Shown: positions 42,205 to 53,339 of the stretch, in pieces
Layout of the letters: the number at the start of each line of letters is the position of its first letter
Numbering within the stretch: position 1 is the stretch's first letter
Source: Actinopolyspora alba
Lineage (GTDB): Bacteria > Actinomycetota > Actinomycetes > Mycobacteriales > Pseudonocardiaceae
DNA length: 64,000 nt
Reading direction: 5' to 3'
NCBI RefSeq assembly: GCF_900112765.1
Contig: NZ_FOMZ01000003.1
Span: 310,001-374,000 of the forward strand
Position numbers and translations under genes: made by a program
Notes under the pieces: model-generated
The model's input: only the letters and a program-made list of their open reading frames with translations
What the model was told of the DNA's origin: nothing
Database searches by the model: none

Positions 42205-43200
42205 GTGGGGCACAATGACAGCCGTGAGCTAGTGCCGCTCGAGTCGGATTTCGACGTCGTGTGGCGCGGATTCCGGCGTTCGCAGGTGCAGTTCTACATT
42301 CAGCAGACCGAGGCCGAGGTCCGGATGCTGACCGAGGATCGCGATTCCGCTCTCAGTCAGGTATCCGACCTCAACACCCAGCTCGAACAGGCACGTGCCG
42401 AGATCGATTCGTTACGCAGACAGCTGGACGATGTCTGCCGCACTCCCGTCGAGGAGAAGGCGCTGTCGGATCGGTTGCGTCGTATGGTCCAGCTGGCCAA
42501 CGACGAGGCCGCCGAGATCATTTCCTCGGCCCGGGCGACGGCCGAGCACGAGTGGTCGCGTTCGGAGAAGGCCGCCTCCGAACTGCGCGCCAGGTACGAG
42601 CGGTTGGTCGCCGAGGCGGACGAATGGCGGCAGCAGGCGCAGGACCAGCGGCAGCAGGCGCTGGAGCAGACCAGCCGTGAGATCGAGCGGATGGCCGAGG
42701 AGGCCGAGCAGCACCGCCGCAGGTTGGACCGCGACGCCGAGCGGCGACGCAACGAGATCGAGCGCGACTTCGAGATATCGATGGCGGCACGCCGCGAGGA
42801 GGCCATGCGCGAACTGGCCGAACGCGACCTCGCCAGTAGGCAGGAGGCCGAGCGGCGGATCAGCGAGGCGGCGGCCGAGGCGGAACGACGCACCAAGCGC
42901 GCCAACGAGCAGGTCGAGGCGATGCGGGCACTGCGTCGCAACATGGCCGAGCAGGTCAGGGCGGGTCAGCATCTGCTCAGCGAGGCGGAGCCGTTCCTGG
43001 CTGCCTCGGTGACCGGCACCGAGTCCGAGCGGGCCGATGACTACGTGCGGGAAACGACCCGTGACGAGAATTCGGACGAGATGCGGGACGAACCGGTCGA
43101 ACTGCCCAGGCAGCGGGCGGTCGAGCAGGCAGACGCCTCCGAGGACGAGGACACGACCGTGCTGTCGGCCGCCTCCGGTGGACAGCGTGAGACGAACTGA
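42205..43200 (+). CDS. DivIVA-domain-like coiled-coil protein
   Basis: A 331-residue largely coiled-coil protein. The N-terminal block FDVVWRGFRRSQVQFYIQQTEAEVRML resembles the DivIVA membrane-targeting head with its exposed FR turn. About 220 residues of continuous heptads follow (ERLVAEADEWRQQAQDQRQQALEQ, EAERRISEAAAEAERRTKRANEQ), then an acidic disordered tail. Actinobacterial relatives organise polar growth and cell-envelope assembly (Wag31, SepIVA, Scy/FilP-type). GTG 42205 is favoured by a purine-rich GGGGTGAG just upstream; ATG 42169 is possible. The neighbours give no partner. Confidence 0.75.
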   Translation: MGHNDSRELVPLESDFDVVWRGFRRSQVQFYIQQTEAEVRMLTEDRDSALSQVSDLNTQLEQARAEIDSLRRQLDDVCRTPVEEKALSDRLRRMVQLANDEAAEIISSARATAEHEWSRSEKAASELRARYERLVAEADEWRQQAQDQRQQALEQTSREIERMAEEAEQHRRRLDRDAERRRNEIERDFEISMAARREEAMRELAERDLASRQEAERRISEAAAEAERRTKRANEQVEAMRALRRNMAEQVRAGQHLLSEAEPFLAASVTGTESERADDYVRETTRDENSDEMRDEPVELPRQRAVEQADASEDEDTTVLSAASGGQRETN

Positions 43201-43467
43201 GGCGTTCGCACCTCCGGGCAGCACCGGATGACTTCGTGCGGGGGAGTCTCCCGACTCGTCGGGTGTGAACCCCACGAGCGGTCCGAGCCGGGGTGCGCGG
43301 TGCGCGGTGCCCGCTTTCGGTGTGTACCGAGAACGGGCACCGGGCACACGTAGTCGTCCTCGCGACCGGCCGGACGGAACGGGCGTCGTCAGCTGTCGGT
43401 CGTGCCGGGTCGTGCGAGTGCTCGTATCGCCGGTGTAGTGGAAATTCCGGAGCCGCGAGCCCCGGCG

Positions 43468-43968
43468 TCAGTGCTGTTCCGGTGGGCGGGGTGTGGCGTG
43501 TGCCGCCAGCTCGGCCCACCCCGCGCCGGCCTCGGACCACGTGCCGGAGGCACGTAGTACCGCGATCCCCGAGGTCTTGAGCTCGATGCTCGTGCCGGTC
43601 AGCAGTGCGACCACCTCCTCCAGCCCCGGATTGTGCGCGATCAGCAGTGCGACGTGGTCCTCGTCGGGGAGCTCGCGGACCAGGGCGAGCAGCTCGCCGG
43701 TGTCCGCCCCGTACAGCCTCGGGTCGTGCTCGAGCCTCGGGGAACCGGGCAGCTCCGGAAGCAGCAGCTCCCCGGTCTGCCGTGCCCGCTTCGCAGTGGA
43801 ACAGCGTACGAGGTCGACACCGTCCCCGTGCTCGCGCAGCCATTCACCCGCGAGCGGAGCTTCGCGCCGCCCACGGGTGGCCAGCGGCCGATCGTGATCC
43901 GCTCCGGTGACCGTTCGGTCCGACTTCGCGTGCCGAACCACGACGAGTCCGCGTGATCGGTCTCGCAT
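43468..43968 (-). CDS. sixA: SixA-type histidine phosphatase family protein
   Basis: A 166-residue histidine-phosphatase (RHG superfamily) protein of the compact SixA subgroup. Catalytic His13 in VVRHAKSD, the second active-site His in ALLIAHNPGLEE, and the CSTAKRARQTGELL segment. SixA of E. coli dephosphorylates phosphohistidine signalling domains; actinobacterial members are untested. ATG 43968 is selected because GAGGAG (43974-43979) lies 5 nt upstream. Confidence 0.9.
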   Translation of the reverse strand: MRDRSRGLVVVRHAKSDRTVTGADHDRPLATRGRREAPLAGEWLREHGDGVDLVRCSTAKRARQTGELLLPELPGSPRLEHDPRLYGADTGELLALVRELPDEDHVALLIAHNPGLEEVVALLTGTSIELKTSGIAVLRASGTWSEAGAGWAELAAHATPRPPEQH

Positions 43969-44014
43969 CGCCCCTCCTCGACATGGATCCACCAAGGTCC
44001 GGCGTGGTCCGTGC

Positions 44015-44407
44015 TCAGCTCAACGCGCTGGGATCCGCCGGAACATCCACTCCGTGCTCGCGCAGCACGTCCAGGGAGACGACCTCGACGGCGCGCTCGT
44101 GTGTGGCGGCCAGCACCACGGGAGGAGCCACTCCCGCGTGGTATGCCTCGAGCCAGCGGGAGGCGCAGACGCACCAGCGGTCCCCGGCCTGCAGGCCGGG
44201 AAAACCGAACTGGGGCAGCGCGGCCGTGAGATCGTTGCCCGACTCGCGTTGCTGCTCCAGGAACTCGTTGGTGACCACCGCGCACACCGAGTGGTTTCCG
44301 GTGTCCTCCGGACCGGACGCACAACAGCCGTCGCGGTGGAAACCGGTAAGCGGATCGGTGCCGCACTCTTCGAGAGGCTCGCCGAGGACGTTGCGCTCGT
44401 TGCTCAT
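44015..44407 (-). CDS. DUF2237 family protein
   Basis: A 130-residue protein of the DUF2237 family. It shows the typical string RNVLGEPLEECGTDPLTGFHRDGCC followed by HSVCAVVTNEFLEQQRESGNDL and GLQAGDRWCVCASRWLEA, with five conserved cysteines that suggest metal or redox chemistry. The function is unknown across bacteria. It is transcribed toward sixA with a 46-bp gap and may be cotranscribed with it. Confidence 0.9.
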   Translation of the reverse strand: MSNERNVLGEPLEECGTDPLTGFHRDGCCASGPEDTGNHSVCAVVTNEFLEQQRESGNDLTAALPQFGFPGLQAGDRWCVCASRWLEAYHAGVAPPVVLAATHERAVEVVSLDVLREHGVDVPADPSALS

Positions 44408-44664
44408 ACCCCCAGCATGGCAGCCACTGCGACACGGATCACCGCCCGCTTCGACGGCCGCGCTGGAAGGTATAGGGTCGATGTGGTGTGGTTCGGACCT
44501 CTGTCGCCGTGCTTCCCGGGGCCGAATCCGACGTTTCGGGGCGATGTCAACACGTTGAGTGACTAAATGGCCCTCTGAGTGCTACCTACGAGGGCAATCT
44601 AGGTAGTCGTGTACGTGTTTTCCGGTGGTTACGTGCACGCTCAGTGCTGGGAGTCTGGGGACTC

Positions 44665-46095
44665 GTGAATACCCCCGGCCAACACAACCCCGAAGAAGAA
44701 CCCCGTGAACCGGTCGGCTCTTCCGAGTCGGCAGACGCCACCGAGCGTCGAGCGAACCCGGAGCGCCCCTCGAACGCACCGGGTGCTTCCAACGGTTGGC
44801 AGCGTAGCGCGCGCGGAACCGAACAGTTCGCGCGTGACACCGCCTACCGGCTGCGCCCCGTCGCGCGTCGAACCACGGATCGGATCGTCCGGTGGTTGCG
44901 GCAAGTGCTGGCCGCACTGGCGACGCTGACCCAACGTGTGGTGCGCTGGGCCGCTCCTTACGCGCGGCGCGCGCACGCGTGGCTGATCCCCGCCATCGAA
45001 GGGGTGCAACGCCGAATCGACCCAATCGTGCGGCGCTTGCGGCAGCGGCTTTCGCCGGTGATCGAACCGGTCCGGCAGCGGCTGGCCCCCACCGCACACC
45101 GGATCCGCGACGAGTTGCGCCCCCGCGTCGCCAAGCTGCGCGCTAGGCTGCCGGAGAGCTCCGGCCGCCACCGGGCGCAGCTGCGCAGCCGTTCGGTGCA
45201 GCTGACCGCGGCTGTGGCGGCGTTCGGCGTGCTGGCGATCCTCGTCGGCACCGCGGGACCCGACACCGGCGAGCGGACCACCCCGGCGGCCCACACGGTC
45301 GAGCTGCGTTCCCCCGACCAGGCGCAGTCCGACCAGGGCGGAACCCAACAGGACTCCTCCTCGGGGCAGGACTCCGCTTCGGACCAGGAGCAGGCCGAGA
45401 ACCCCGACTCGGACGGCTCCCCCGAGGCCAAGAGCTCCCCCGCGAAGCCCGCCGTCGACATTCCGCCGAACGCGCACGGCATCGACGTTTCCAACCACAA
45501 CGGCCCCATCCAGTGGAACAAGGTGGCCGCCTCCGGTGAGCACTACGCCTTCGTGCTGGCCACCGATGGCGGAAACTTCACCAACCCGATGTTCGACCAG
45601 CAGTTCAACGGCGCCAAGAACGCCGGAATGCTCGCCGGTGCCTACCACTTCGGCAGGCCCACCGGTTCCGCTGTCGGACAGGCCGACCGGTTGCTGAACA
45701 CGATGGGCTCGACCGAGGACGGAAAGACCCTTCCGCCGGTGCTGGACCTGGAGGTCTCGCCCAACGGAGGCGGCTGCTACGGCAAGACGTCCGGTCAGCT
45801 GCACTCCTGGACTCAGAGCTTCCTCGACCGGGTGAAGTCCAAGACCGGCGAGGACGCCATCGTCTACGCCAGCCCGTCGTTCTGGAGCAGCTGCATGGCG
45901 GGTTCGCAGGCATTCTCGGAAAACCCGCTGTGGTTGGCCTCCTACGGGGTCCCGCAGCCGAGCCTGTTCGGTGGGTGGGACGCCTACTCGTTCTGGCAGT
46001 ACACCAACAAGGGCAGCGTCCCCGGCATCACCGGTCCGGTGGACAGGAACCTGTTCCAGGGCAGCGGTTCCGACCTGCTCGAACTCGCCCAGTGA
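44665..46095 (+). CDS. Membrane-anchored GH25 muramidase
   Basis: A 476-residue single-pass membrane protein. An Arg-rich cytoplasmic part of about 175 residues contains repeated amphipathic segments such as IVRRLRQRLSPVIEPVRQRL. A TM helix (VQLTAAVAAFGVLAILVGTAG, about 180-200) leads to an acidic Gln/Ser/Asp-rich linker (about 215-270) and a GH25 lysozyme domain. Its signature is GIDVSNHNGPIQW with the catalytic acids in LPPVLDLEVSPNGGG. GH25 enzymes cleave MurNAc-GlcNAc bonds of peptidoglycan. GTG 44665 is a tentative start; GTG 44644 is in frame with poorer signals. Probable role: cell-wall remodelling. Confidence 0.85.
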   Translation: MNTPGQHNPEEEPREPVGSSESADATERRANPERPSNAPGASNGWQRSARGTEQFARDTAYRLRPVARRTTDRIVRWLRQVLAALATLTQRVVRWAAPYARRAHAWLIPAIEGVQRRIDPIVRRLRQRLSPVIEPVRQRLAPTAHRIRDELRPRVAKLRARLPESSGRHRAQLRSRSVQLTAAVAAFGVLAILVGTAGPDTGERTTPAAHTVELRSPDQAQSDQGGTQQDSSSGQDSASDQEQAENPDSDGSPEAKSSPAKPAVDIPPNAHGIDVSNHNGPIQWNKVAASGEHYAFVLATDGGNFTNPMFDQQFNGAKNAGMLAGAYHFGRPTGSAVGQADRLLNTMGSTEDGKTLPPVLDLEVSPNGGGCYGKTSGQLHSWTQSFLDRVKSKTGEDAIVYASPSFWSSCMAGSQAFSENPLWLASYGVPQPSLFGGWDAYSFWQYTNKGSVPGITGPVDRNLFQGSGSDLLELAQ

Positions 46096-46412
46096 GTACG
46101 ACCATCCGGTGAGCGACACCGCGCGGTCGACAACAGAACGATCGTGACAACAGCGCGGTAGCGACAACAGGGGCGTCCACCCGGGTGGGCGCCCCTGTTT
46201 CGTGTTCGGCGGGGGCGAGACCGTTCGTCATCACTCGGTCCTCGCTGTCCGGTGGTTCGCTCCGCCGTGTGCAGCTGTTCCGATGCACTTCGCCCGCTGC
46301 GGCCAGGAGGGTGCTCGCTCCGAGTTACTACCGGGTAAGCTTACGCGGAGCCGGAACCGAAACATGTCTCAGCCTGCTCGTTCCGCGATGTTCCGGATGC
46401 GTGAGGTGAATC
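46096..46412. other. Intergenic region between GH25 and glycosyltransferase
   Basis: 317 bp. It contains the terminator at 46166-46200 and, downstream of it, the leader of the glycosyltransferase operon. No other gene is supported. Confidence 0.6.
46166..46200 (+). terminator. Intrinsic terminator after GH25 gene
   Basis: aacaggggcgtccac (46166-46180) pairs with gtgggcgcccctgtt (46185-46199), with one G-T pair and a 4-nt loop, followed by TTTC. It starts 71 nt after the GH25 stop. Confidence 0.85.
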
Positions 46413-47651
46413 GTGCGAATTGCGCTGCTTTCCTATCGAAGCAAGCCGCACAGCGGCGGGCAGGGTATCTATGTTCGTCACCTCAGCAGTGGGCTCGCCG
46501 AACTCGGGCACGAGGTCGAGGTCCTGTCGGGACAGCCGTATCCGGAACTGGACGAGGGAGTGCGGCTGACCCGGGTTCCCAGCCTCGATCTTTACCGGGA
46601 GTCCGACCCGTTCCGAACCCCGCACCCCCGTGAGCTGCGCGGCCCGCTCGACCTGGCCGAACTGGGGATCATGTGGTCGGCGGGTTTTCCCGAACCCTTG
46701 ACGTTCAGCCTGCGTGCCGCACGGATACTCCGCTCCAGAGCGGGTGAGTTCGACGTCGTGCACGACAACCAGTCCCTCGGTTACGGCCTGCTCGACCTGC
46801 GCCGTTCCGGGATTCCGCTGGTGGCCACCGTGCACCATCCCATCACCCACGACCGGCGTGTCGAGCTGGCGGCCGCCCGGGGGTGGCGCAAGCTCGGGGT
46901 TCGACGCTGGTACGGCTTCCTGCGGATGCAGCGCCGAGTGGCCCGCCGCATACCGCGAGTGCTGACCGTCTCGGAGTCCTCGGCCGAGGACATCGTGCGC
47001 GACTTCGCCGTGGAGCGGGCGAACCTGCGGGTCGTGCCGCTCGGGGTGGATCCCGAGGTTTTCCGCCCACCTCATCGCCCCAGGGTTCCGGGTCGAATCG
47101 TTGCCATGGCCAGCGCGGACACCCCGATGAAGGGCATCGGCACGCTGCTGGAGGCCGTGGCGAAACTGCGCACCGAGCGCGCCGTGGAGCTGGTGCTGGT
47201 CGCCAAACCCACCAAGGGTGGGCCCACCGAGCGGTTGATCGAGGAACTGGCCATCGGTGACGTGGTCCGAACGGTCAGCGGGCTCACCGACGAGCGGCTC
47301 GCCGAGCTGTTCGGCTCCGCCGAGATCGCCTGCGTTCCGTCGCTGTACGAGGGCTTCTCGTTGCCGACGGTGGAGGCCATGGCCTGCGGTACCCCGCTGG
47401 TTGCCAGCCGGGCGGGTGCGATTCCCGAAGTGGTGGGTCCCGACGGCACCACCGCAGAACTCGTGCCGCCCGGTGACGCGGAAGCACTCGCCGCCGGGCT
47501 GGGCACGCTGCTGGCCGATCCCAGCCGCAGGGCAGCGCTGGGCGAAGCGGGCAGACAGCGGGTTCTCACCCGCTACAGCTGGTCGTCGGTGGCCGCCGCC
47601 ACGGTCGACTGCTACGCCGAGGCGATCGAAGCTAGTGGAAAAGGGCGGTGA
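46413..47651 (+). CDS. Glycosyltransferase family 4 protein
   Basis: A 412-residue GT-B fold glycosyltransferase. N-terminal acceptor domain MRIALLSYRSKPHSGGQGIYVRHLSSGLAE (glycine-rich loop), with VHDNQSLGYGLL. C-terminal donor domain ends with PSLYEGFSLPTVEAMACGTPLVASRAGAIPEV, the GT4 E-x7-E nucleotide-sugar site. GTG 46413 follows GTGAGGTGAA. It is the first gene of a tight unit with a methyltransferase (overlap or 4-nt gap), an alpha-toroid protein and a convergent methyltransferase. The unit recurs in actinobacteria. The sugar acceptor is unknown, perhaps a membrane lipid. Confidence 0.92.
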   Translation: MRIALLSYRSKPHSGGQGIYVRHLSSGLAELGHEVEVLSGQPYPELDEGVRLTRVPSLDLYRESDPFRTPHPRELRGPLDLAELGIMWSAGFPEPLTFSLRAARILRSRAGEFDVVHDNQSLGYGLLDLRRSGIPLVATVHHPITHDRRVELAAARGWRKLGVRRWYGFLRMQRRVARRIPRVLTVSESSAEDIVRDFAVERANLRVVPLGVDPEVFRPPHRPRVPGRIVAMASADTPMKGIGTLLEAVAKLRTERAVELVLVAKPTKGGPTERLIEELAIGDVVRTVSGLTDERLAELFGSAEIACVPSLYEGFSLPTVEAMACGTPLVASRAGAIPEVVGPDGTTAELVPPGDAEALAAGLGTLLADPSRRAALGEAGRQRVLTRYSWSSVAAATVDCYAEAIEASGKGR

Positions 47652-47655
47652 AGCG

Positions 47656-48370
47656 TTGCTGACGGTGGATTTCGACACTCTCGGAGTGCGACCGGGCCAG
47701 CGAGTGCTGGATCTGGGGTGTGGTGCCGGCCGGCACGCGTTCGAACTCTATCGGCGCGGGCTGGACGTGGTTGCCTTCGACCACGACGAATCCGATCTGG
47801 CCGACGTGGCCGCGATGTTCGGCGCCATGGAGCAGGCGGGCGAGGTTCCCGCCACGGGGGCTGCCACCACCGTGCAGGGCGACGCGCTCGACCTGCCGTT
47901 TCCGGACGAATCCTTCGATCACGTCATCGCCTCGGAGATCCTCGAGCACATTCCCGAGGACGACAAGGCGATGCACGAGCTGGTGCGGGTCCTCAAACCG
48001 GGTGGGCGCGTCTCCGTCACCGTTCCCAACCGGTTCCCGGAGCGGGTCTGCTGGGCACTGTCCGAGGAGTACCACCGCGTCGAGGGTGGTCACGTCCGTA
48101 TCTACCAGCGACAGCAGTTGTTCGGCAGGCTGCGCTCGGCCGGGCTGCGGCCGGTTCACCACCACTACGCCCACGCGCTGCACTCGCCGTACTGGTGGCT
48201 GAAGTGCGCGGTGGGGGTCGACCGTGATCATCCGCTCACGCGGTCGTACCACCGACTGCTGGTGTGGGACATGCTCCGGGCGCCGTGGTTGACCCGGAGC
48301 CTGGAGCGCGCCCTCAACCCGGTGCTGGGCAAGAGCATCGTCACCTACCTCTACAAGCCCGGGGTGACAA

Positions 48371-48378
<8 letters not shown>
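47656..48378 (+). CDS. Class I SAM-dependent methyltransferase
   Basis: A 240-residue methyltransferase. Motif I RVLDLGCGAGRHAFELYRRG, acid-containing VVAFDHDESDL, QGDALDLPFPDESFDHVIASEILEHIPED and MHELVRVLKPGGRVSVTVP. TTG 47656 gives the family N-terminus MLTVDFDTLGVRPGQ, with AAAAGGG 10 nt upstream. GTG 47635, overlapping the glycosyltransferase stop, is an alternative. The 3' end overlaps the next gene by 8 bp. It probably methylates the product or precursor of the neighbouring glycosyltransferase. Confidence 0.88.
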
Positions 48379-50167
<1,789 letters not shown>

Positions 50168-50364
50168 CTAGTAGGACCGCCCCCGCGGGGTTCCGCTGTT
50201 CCCGCTCGGTGGAACCCCTCGCGGGCTCTCGTGTGCCGGGGCGGCAGGACGGCCGGTGATGGAACTCCCCGGCCAGGTCCTCTCCCGTCTCGATCCCGCG
50301 CGGGTGGTTCGCATCCCCACGTCGTCGATCGGCCGATTAAGGCGGAAACGGGTAGCGTGGCCGT

Positions 50365-50919
50365 ATGGCGTCACTCTCGCTGACCACCGAGCGGTTGTTG
50401 ATACGCGACTGGAGGGTCGAGGACGCCGATGCGGCTTTCCGCATCTACGGCAATCCCGAAGTCGCGATGTGGCTGGCCCCCATGATGCAGCGCGTCACCG
50501 ATCCGAGTGCGATGCGCTCGGTGCTGGAGGCGTGGGTGGAGTCCGCTCCCAATCTGGCACCGCCGACCGGGCGCTGGGCGATGGTGCGCCGCTCGGACAA
50601 CGTGCTGATCGGTGGGCTCGCGCTGCGCCTGCTCCCGCCCTACGAGGAGGACATCGAGATCCGGTGGCAGGTCAGTCAGCACGAGTGGGGGAAGGGTTAT
50701 GCCACGGAAGGTGCGCGGGCGCTGCTCGGGTGGGCGTTCACCCAGGACGTCGACGAGATCTTCGCGGTCGCGCGTTCCTCCAACGCACGTGCGGTCTCCA
50801 CCGCGCGAAAGCTCGGCATGGAGTGGGTCGGTGAGACCACCAAGTACTACGGCCTGCTGTTGCAGGTCTTTCGCGTGCGACGAGCCGACTTCAACGGCCC
50901 GGTTCCGCCGCGGGAGTGA
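50365..50919 (+). CDS. RimJ/RimL-type GNAT acetyltransferase
   Basis: A 184-residue GNAT: SLSLTTERLLIRDWRVEDADAAFRIYGNPEVAMW at the N-terminus, acetyl-CoA site EWGKGYATEGARALLGWAF, and VARSSNARAVSTARKLGMEWVGETTKYY. RimJ/L-type members acetylate protein N-termini or amino groups of small molecules; the substrate is unknown. No SD precedes the ATG. TAGCGT (50353-50358) lies 6 nt before it, suggesting a leaderless message. Confidence 0.87.
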   Translation: MASLSLTTERLLIRDWRVEDADAAFRIYGNPEVAMWLAPMMQRVTDPSAMRSVLEAWVESAPNLAPPTGRWAMVRRSDNVLIGGLALRLLPPYEEDIEIRWQVSQHEWGKGYATEGARALLGWAFTQDVDEIFAVARSSNARAVSTARKLGMEWVGETTKYYGLLLQVFRVRRADFNGPVPPRE

Positions 50920-51569
50920 CCCCGGCCGCGTTCGGCGCTCCCACGGCCGATCCACGCGTTTTCGCCCGCTTCCGCCGGGCCGTTCTCGGTAGCGGTGGGG
51001 AATTCGGTCCGGATTCCCGCTCGAAAGCGAAAATTCGGTTGTAGTACGGTTCGGGCGCAGAAATCATTTTGTCCTCCGGTGCGGATGTTGCCCTCCACCG
51101 GTGGAATCGTTCGCCGCCCGGCCCTTCGCTCTCGGGCCGGTTTTCGCTTTCCGGCTCCCGACGACATCGAGAGGTCCGGTTTCGCGTGGTGCCGAGGCAC
51201 GGCCGCTTCCGGCGCGGGGACCGCGGTTCCCGCAGTACGCCCGGGGTTCCGTAACCCCGTGCTCTCGACGACGGGCTGCTGTTAGGCGAGTGCGGCGCCG
51301 CTCCGTTCCCGTCGGTTCGGAGACGAAAGCACGGCGATTCAGTCCCCGTTGTGGCGTTCGCTCGTAATTATCAGACACGTGACAAGAAGATCGTCCGTCA
51401 TGCGCACCGGAATGCGTGTTGTTTCTTTCCCGGTGTTTCTTGCGTTCGCTCGTCTTGACACCGCCTGCCCCGCGTGAAAAATTCGCTCCGTTGCGGGATC
51501 CGATGTTTCGTGCTTTTCGTTTCGTTCGTTGTCGGTATTCGTGTTTCGCTCCCAGCGTGGGAAGGTGTT
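50920..51569. other. Intergenic region upstream of the FAAL-PKS operon
   Basis: About 650 bp without a supported gene. It contains a terminator-like hairpin at 51118-51144. It also has an AT-richer segment around 51363-51386 with tcagacacgtgacaag, which resembles the region upstream of the downstream PucR gene. The operon promoter is probably in 51340-51560. Confidence 0.5.
51118..51144 (+). terminator. Short intrinsic terminator
   Basis: ccggccc (51118-51124) pairs with gggccgg (51134-51140) around a 9-nt loop, followed by TTTT. It could end GNAT transcripts 200 nt after that gene. Confidence 0.55.
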
Positions 51570-53339
51570 ATGGAATCTACGGCCGCGGAGTTCGCGCCGC
51601 ACGACGGGGTGACGACTCTGACCGGGTACCTGGACCGCTCCGTGGCGGAGCGACCGGATGCCACCGCGATCACCTTCGTCGACTACGAGGCGAGCAAGGA
51701 CGGTCTCACCACTTCGTTGACGATCTCCGAACTGCATCGTCGTGTTCGCGCGGTGGCGGCCTGGACGGCACACCGCTGTGATCCGGGAGAACGGGTGGCG
51801 ATCCTCGCTCCGCAGGGAATCGAGTACGTCATCGGTTTCCTGGGAGCCATCCGGGCCGGTGCCATCGCGGTTCCGCTGTTCCAGCCGGACATGCCCGGCC
51901 AGGAGGGCAGGCTCGATGCCGTACTCGACGACTGCGAACCGGCGTGCGTGCTGACCACGAAGGACGCGTTCGACCGGGTTCGGGAGGTGATCCGGCAGCG
52001 CGGTGGCCGTGCGCCGCGTGAGTTCCTGGCCGTCGACACCCTCCAGGAGGAGTGGTCGTCCGAGTCGCTTCCGCCGACCGCCGCACCGGACGACGTCGCC
52101 TACCTGCAGTACACCTCCGGTTCGACGCGGGTGCCAGCAGGCGTGCGGATCACGCACGCCAATGTGGTCGCCAACGCGCGACAGGCCCTGTCGGCCTACT
52201 TCGGCGAGCGGATCGAGGGCGGGGCCACCGTCAGCTGGCTACCGCTGTTCCACGACATGGGGCTGGTGCTTTCCGTGGCCGCCCCCGTGGTGGGTGGCAT
52301 AAAGTCCGTGTTGCTGGATCCCGCGGCGTTCCTGCGGCAGCCGGGACGCTGGTTGCGCCAGCTCGCGGCGAACCCGCGCTGCATCACCGCCGCTCCCAAC
52401 TTCGCCTTCGACTACACCGCGGCCAGGGTGACCGATCGGGAGAAGGCGTGGACGAGACTGGACCGGGTGGTCGCGATGATCAACGGCAGCGAGCCCGTGC
52501 TGCCGTCGACCGTGGAGCGGTTCAACCGGGCGTTCGAGTTCTGCGGTCTGCGCCCGGAGACCCACCGTTGCTCGTTCGGGCTGGCGGAGGCGACCGTGTT
52601 CGTCGCCACCAGCCCGGCCGGGACCGCTCCCCGGAGTGTTCGGTTCGACCGTGATTCCCTCGGCGGCGGGGCAGCGGTAACGGCGGACGACGATGCCCCG
52701 TCGAGCACGTTGGTCTCCTGCGGCAGCCCGCTCGGGCAGCGGGTGGCCATCGTCGATCCCGAGTCCCACCGCCCGCTCCCGGACGCGGCAGTGGGTGAGA
52801 TCTGGGTGAACGGCCCCAACATCGGACAGGGCTACTGGAACTGGGACGGTGCCGCCTCCGACGAGGTCTTCCGAGCTCGATTGCACGAAGCCGGTGAGCT
52901 ACCGGAAACCGGCTGGCTGCGCACCGGTGATCTCGGGGTTCGTTACGACGGTGAGCTGTTCGTGACGGGCAGGATCAAGGACCTGATCATTCTGGACGGT
53001 CGGAATCACTATCCGCAGGACCTGGAGCAGACCGTGGAACAGCGCTCCGAGGTGCGCAAGCACCACACCGCGGCGTTCTCCGTCAGCGTCGACGACACCG
53101 AACGAGTGGTGATAGCCGCCGAGTACTCCCGCTCGCTTCCGCCCGAACGACGGTTCCCCTCGGAGATCGAAGCGGCCCTGCGCAAGGACATCGCCAACGC
53201 GCACGGCGTGAGCGTGCACGAGCTGCTGCTGCTCGAACCGGACACCGTCCCCCACACGTCCAGCGGCAAGGTGGCGCGCCGCGAGTGCAGGCGGCGTTAC
53301 CTCGACGGCGAACTGAGCTCGGAGAAGGCCCATGACTGA
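51570..53339 (+). CDS. Fatty acyl-AMP ligase, FadD32-like
   Basis: A 589-residue adenylate-forming enzyme of the FAAL group, which activates long-chain fatty acid as acyl-AMP and passes it to an ACP instead of CoA. A3 motif YLQYTSGSTRVPAGVRITHANV matches the FadD32 pattern (R after GST). Other blocks: WLPLFHDMGLVLSVAAPVVGG, INGSEPVLPSTVERF, SFGLAEATVFVA (A5), TGDLGVRYDGELFVTGRIKDLIILDGRNHYPQDLE (A7-A8), and the C-terminal HTSSGKVARRECRRRYLDG. ATG 51570 with GGGAAGG upstream; an upstream hydrophobic extension is not conserved. The stop overlaps the PKS start by 8 bp, so the acyl-AMP is very probably delivered to the N-terminal ACP of that PKS. Confidence 0.92.
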   Translation: MESTAAEFAPHDGVTTLTGYLDRSVAERPDATAITFVDYEASKDGLTTSLTISELHRRVRAVAAWTAHRCDPGERVAILAPQGIEYVIGFLGAIRAGAIAVPLFQPDMPGQEGRLDAVLDDCEPACVLTTKDAFDRVREVIRQRGGRAPREFLAVDTLQEEWSSESLPPTAAPDDVAYLQYTSGSTRVPAGVRITHANVVANARQALSAYFGERIEGGATVSWLPLFHDMGLVLSVAAPVVGGIKSVLLDPAAFLRQPGRWLRQLAANPRCITAAPNFAFDYTAARVTDREKAWTRLDRVVAMINGSEPVLPSTVERFNRAFEFCGLRPETHRCSFGLAEATVFVATSPAGTAPRSVRFDRDSLGGGAAVTADDDAPSSTLVSCGSPLGQRVAIVDPESHRPLPDAAVGEIWVNGPNIGQGYWNWDGAASDEVFRARLHEAGELPETGWLRTGDLGVRYDGELFVTGRIKDLIILDGRNHYPQDLEQTVEQRSEVRKHHTAAFSVSVDDTERVVIAAEYSRSLPPERRFPSEIEAALRKDIANAHGVSVHELLLLEPDTVPHTSSGKVARRECRRRYLDGELSSEKAHD

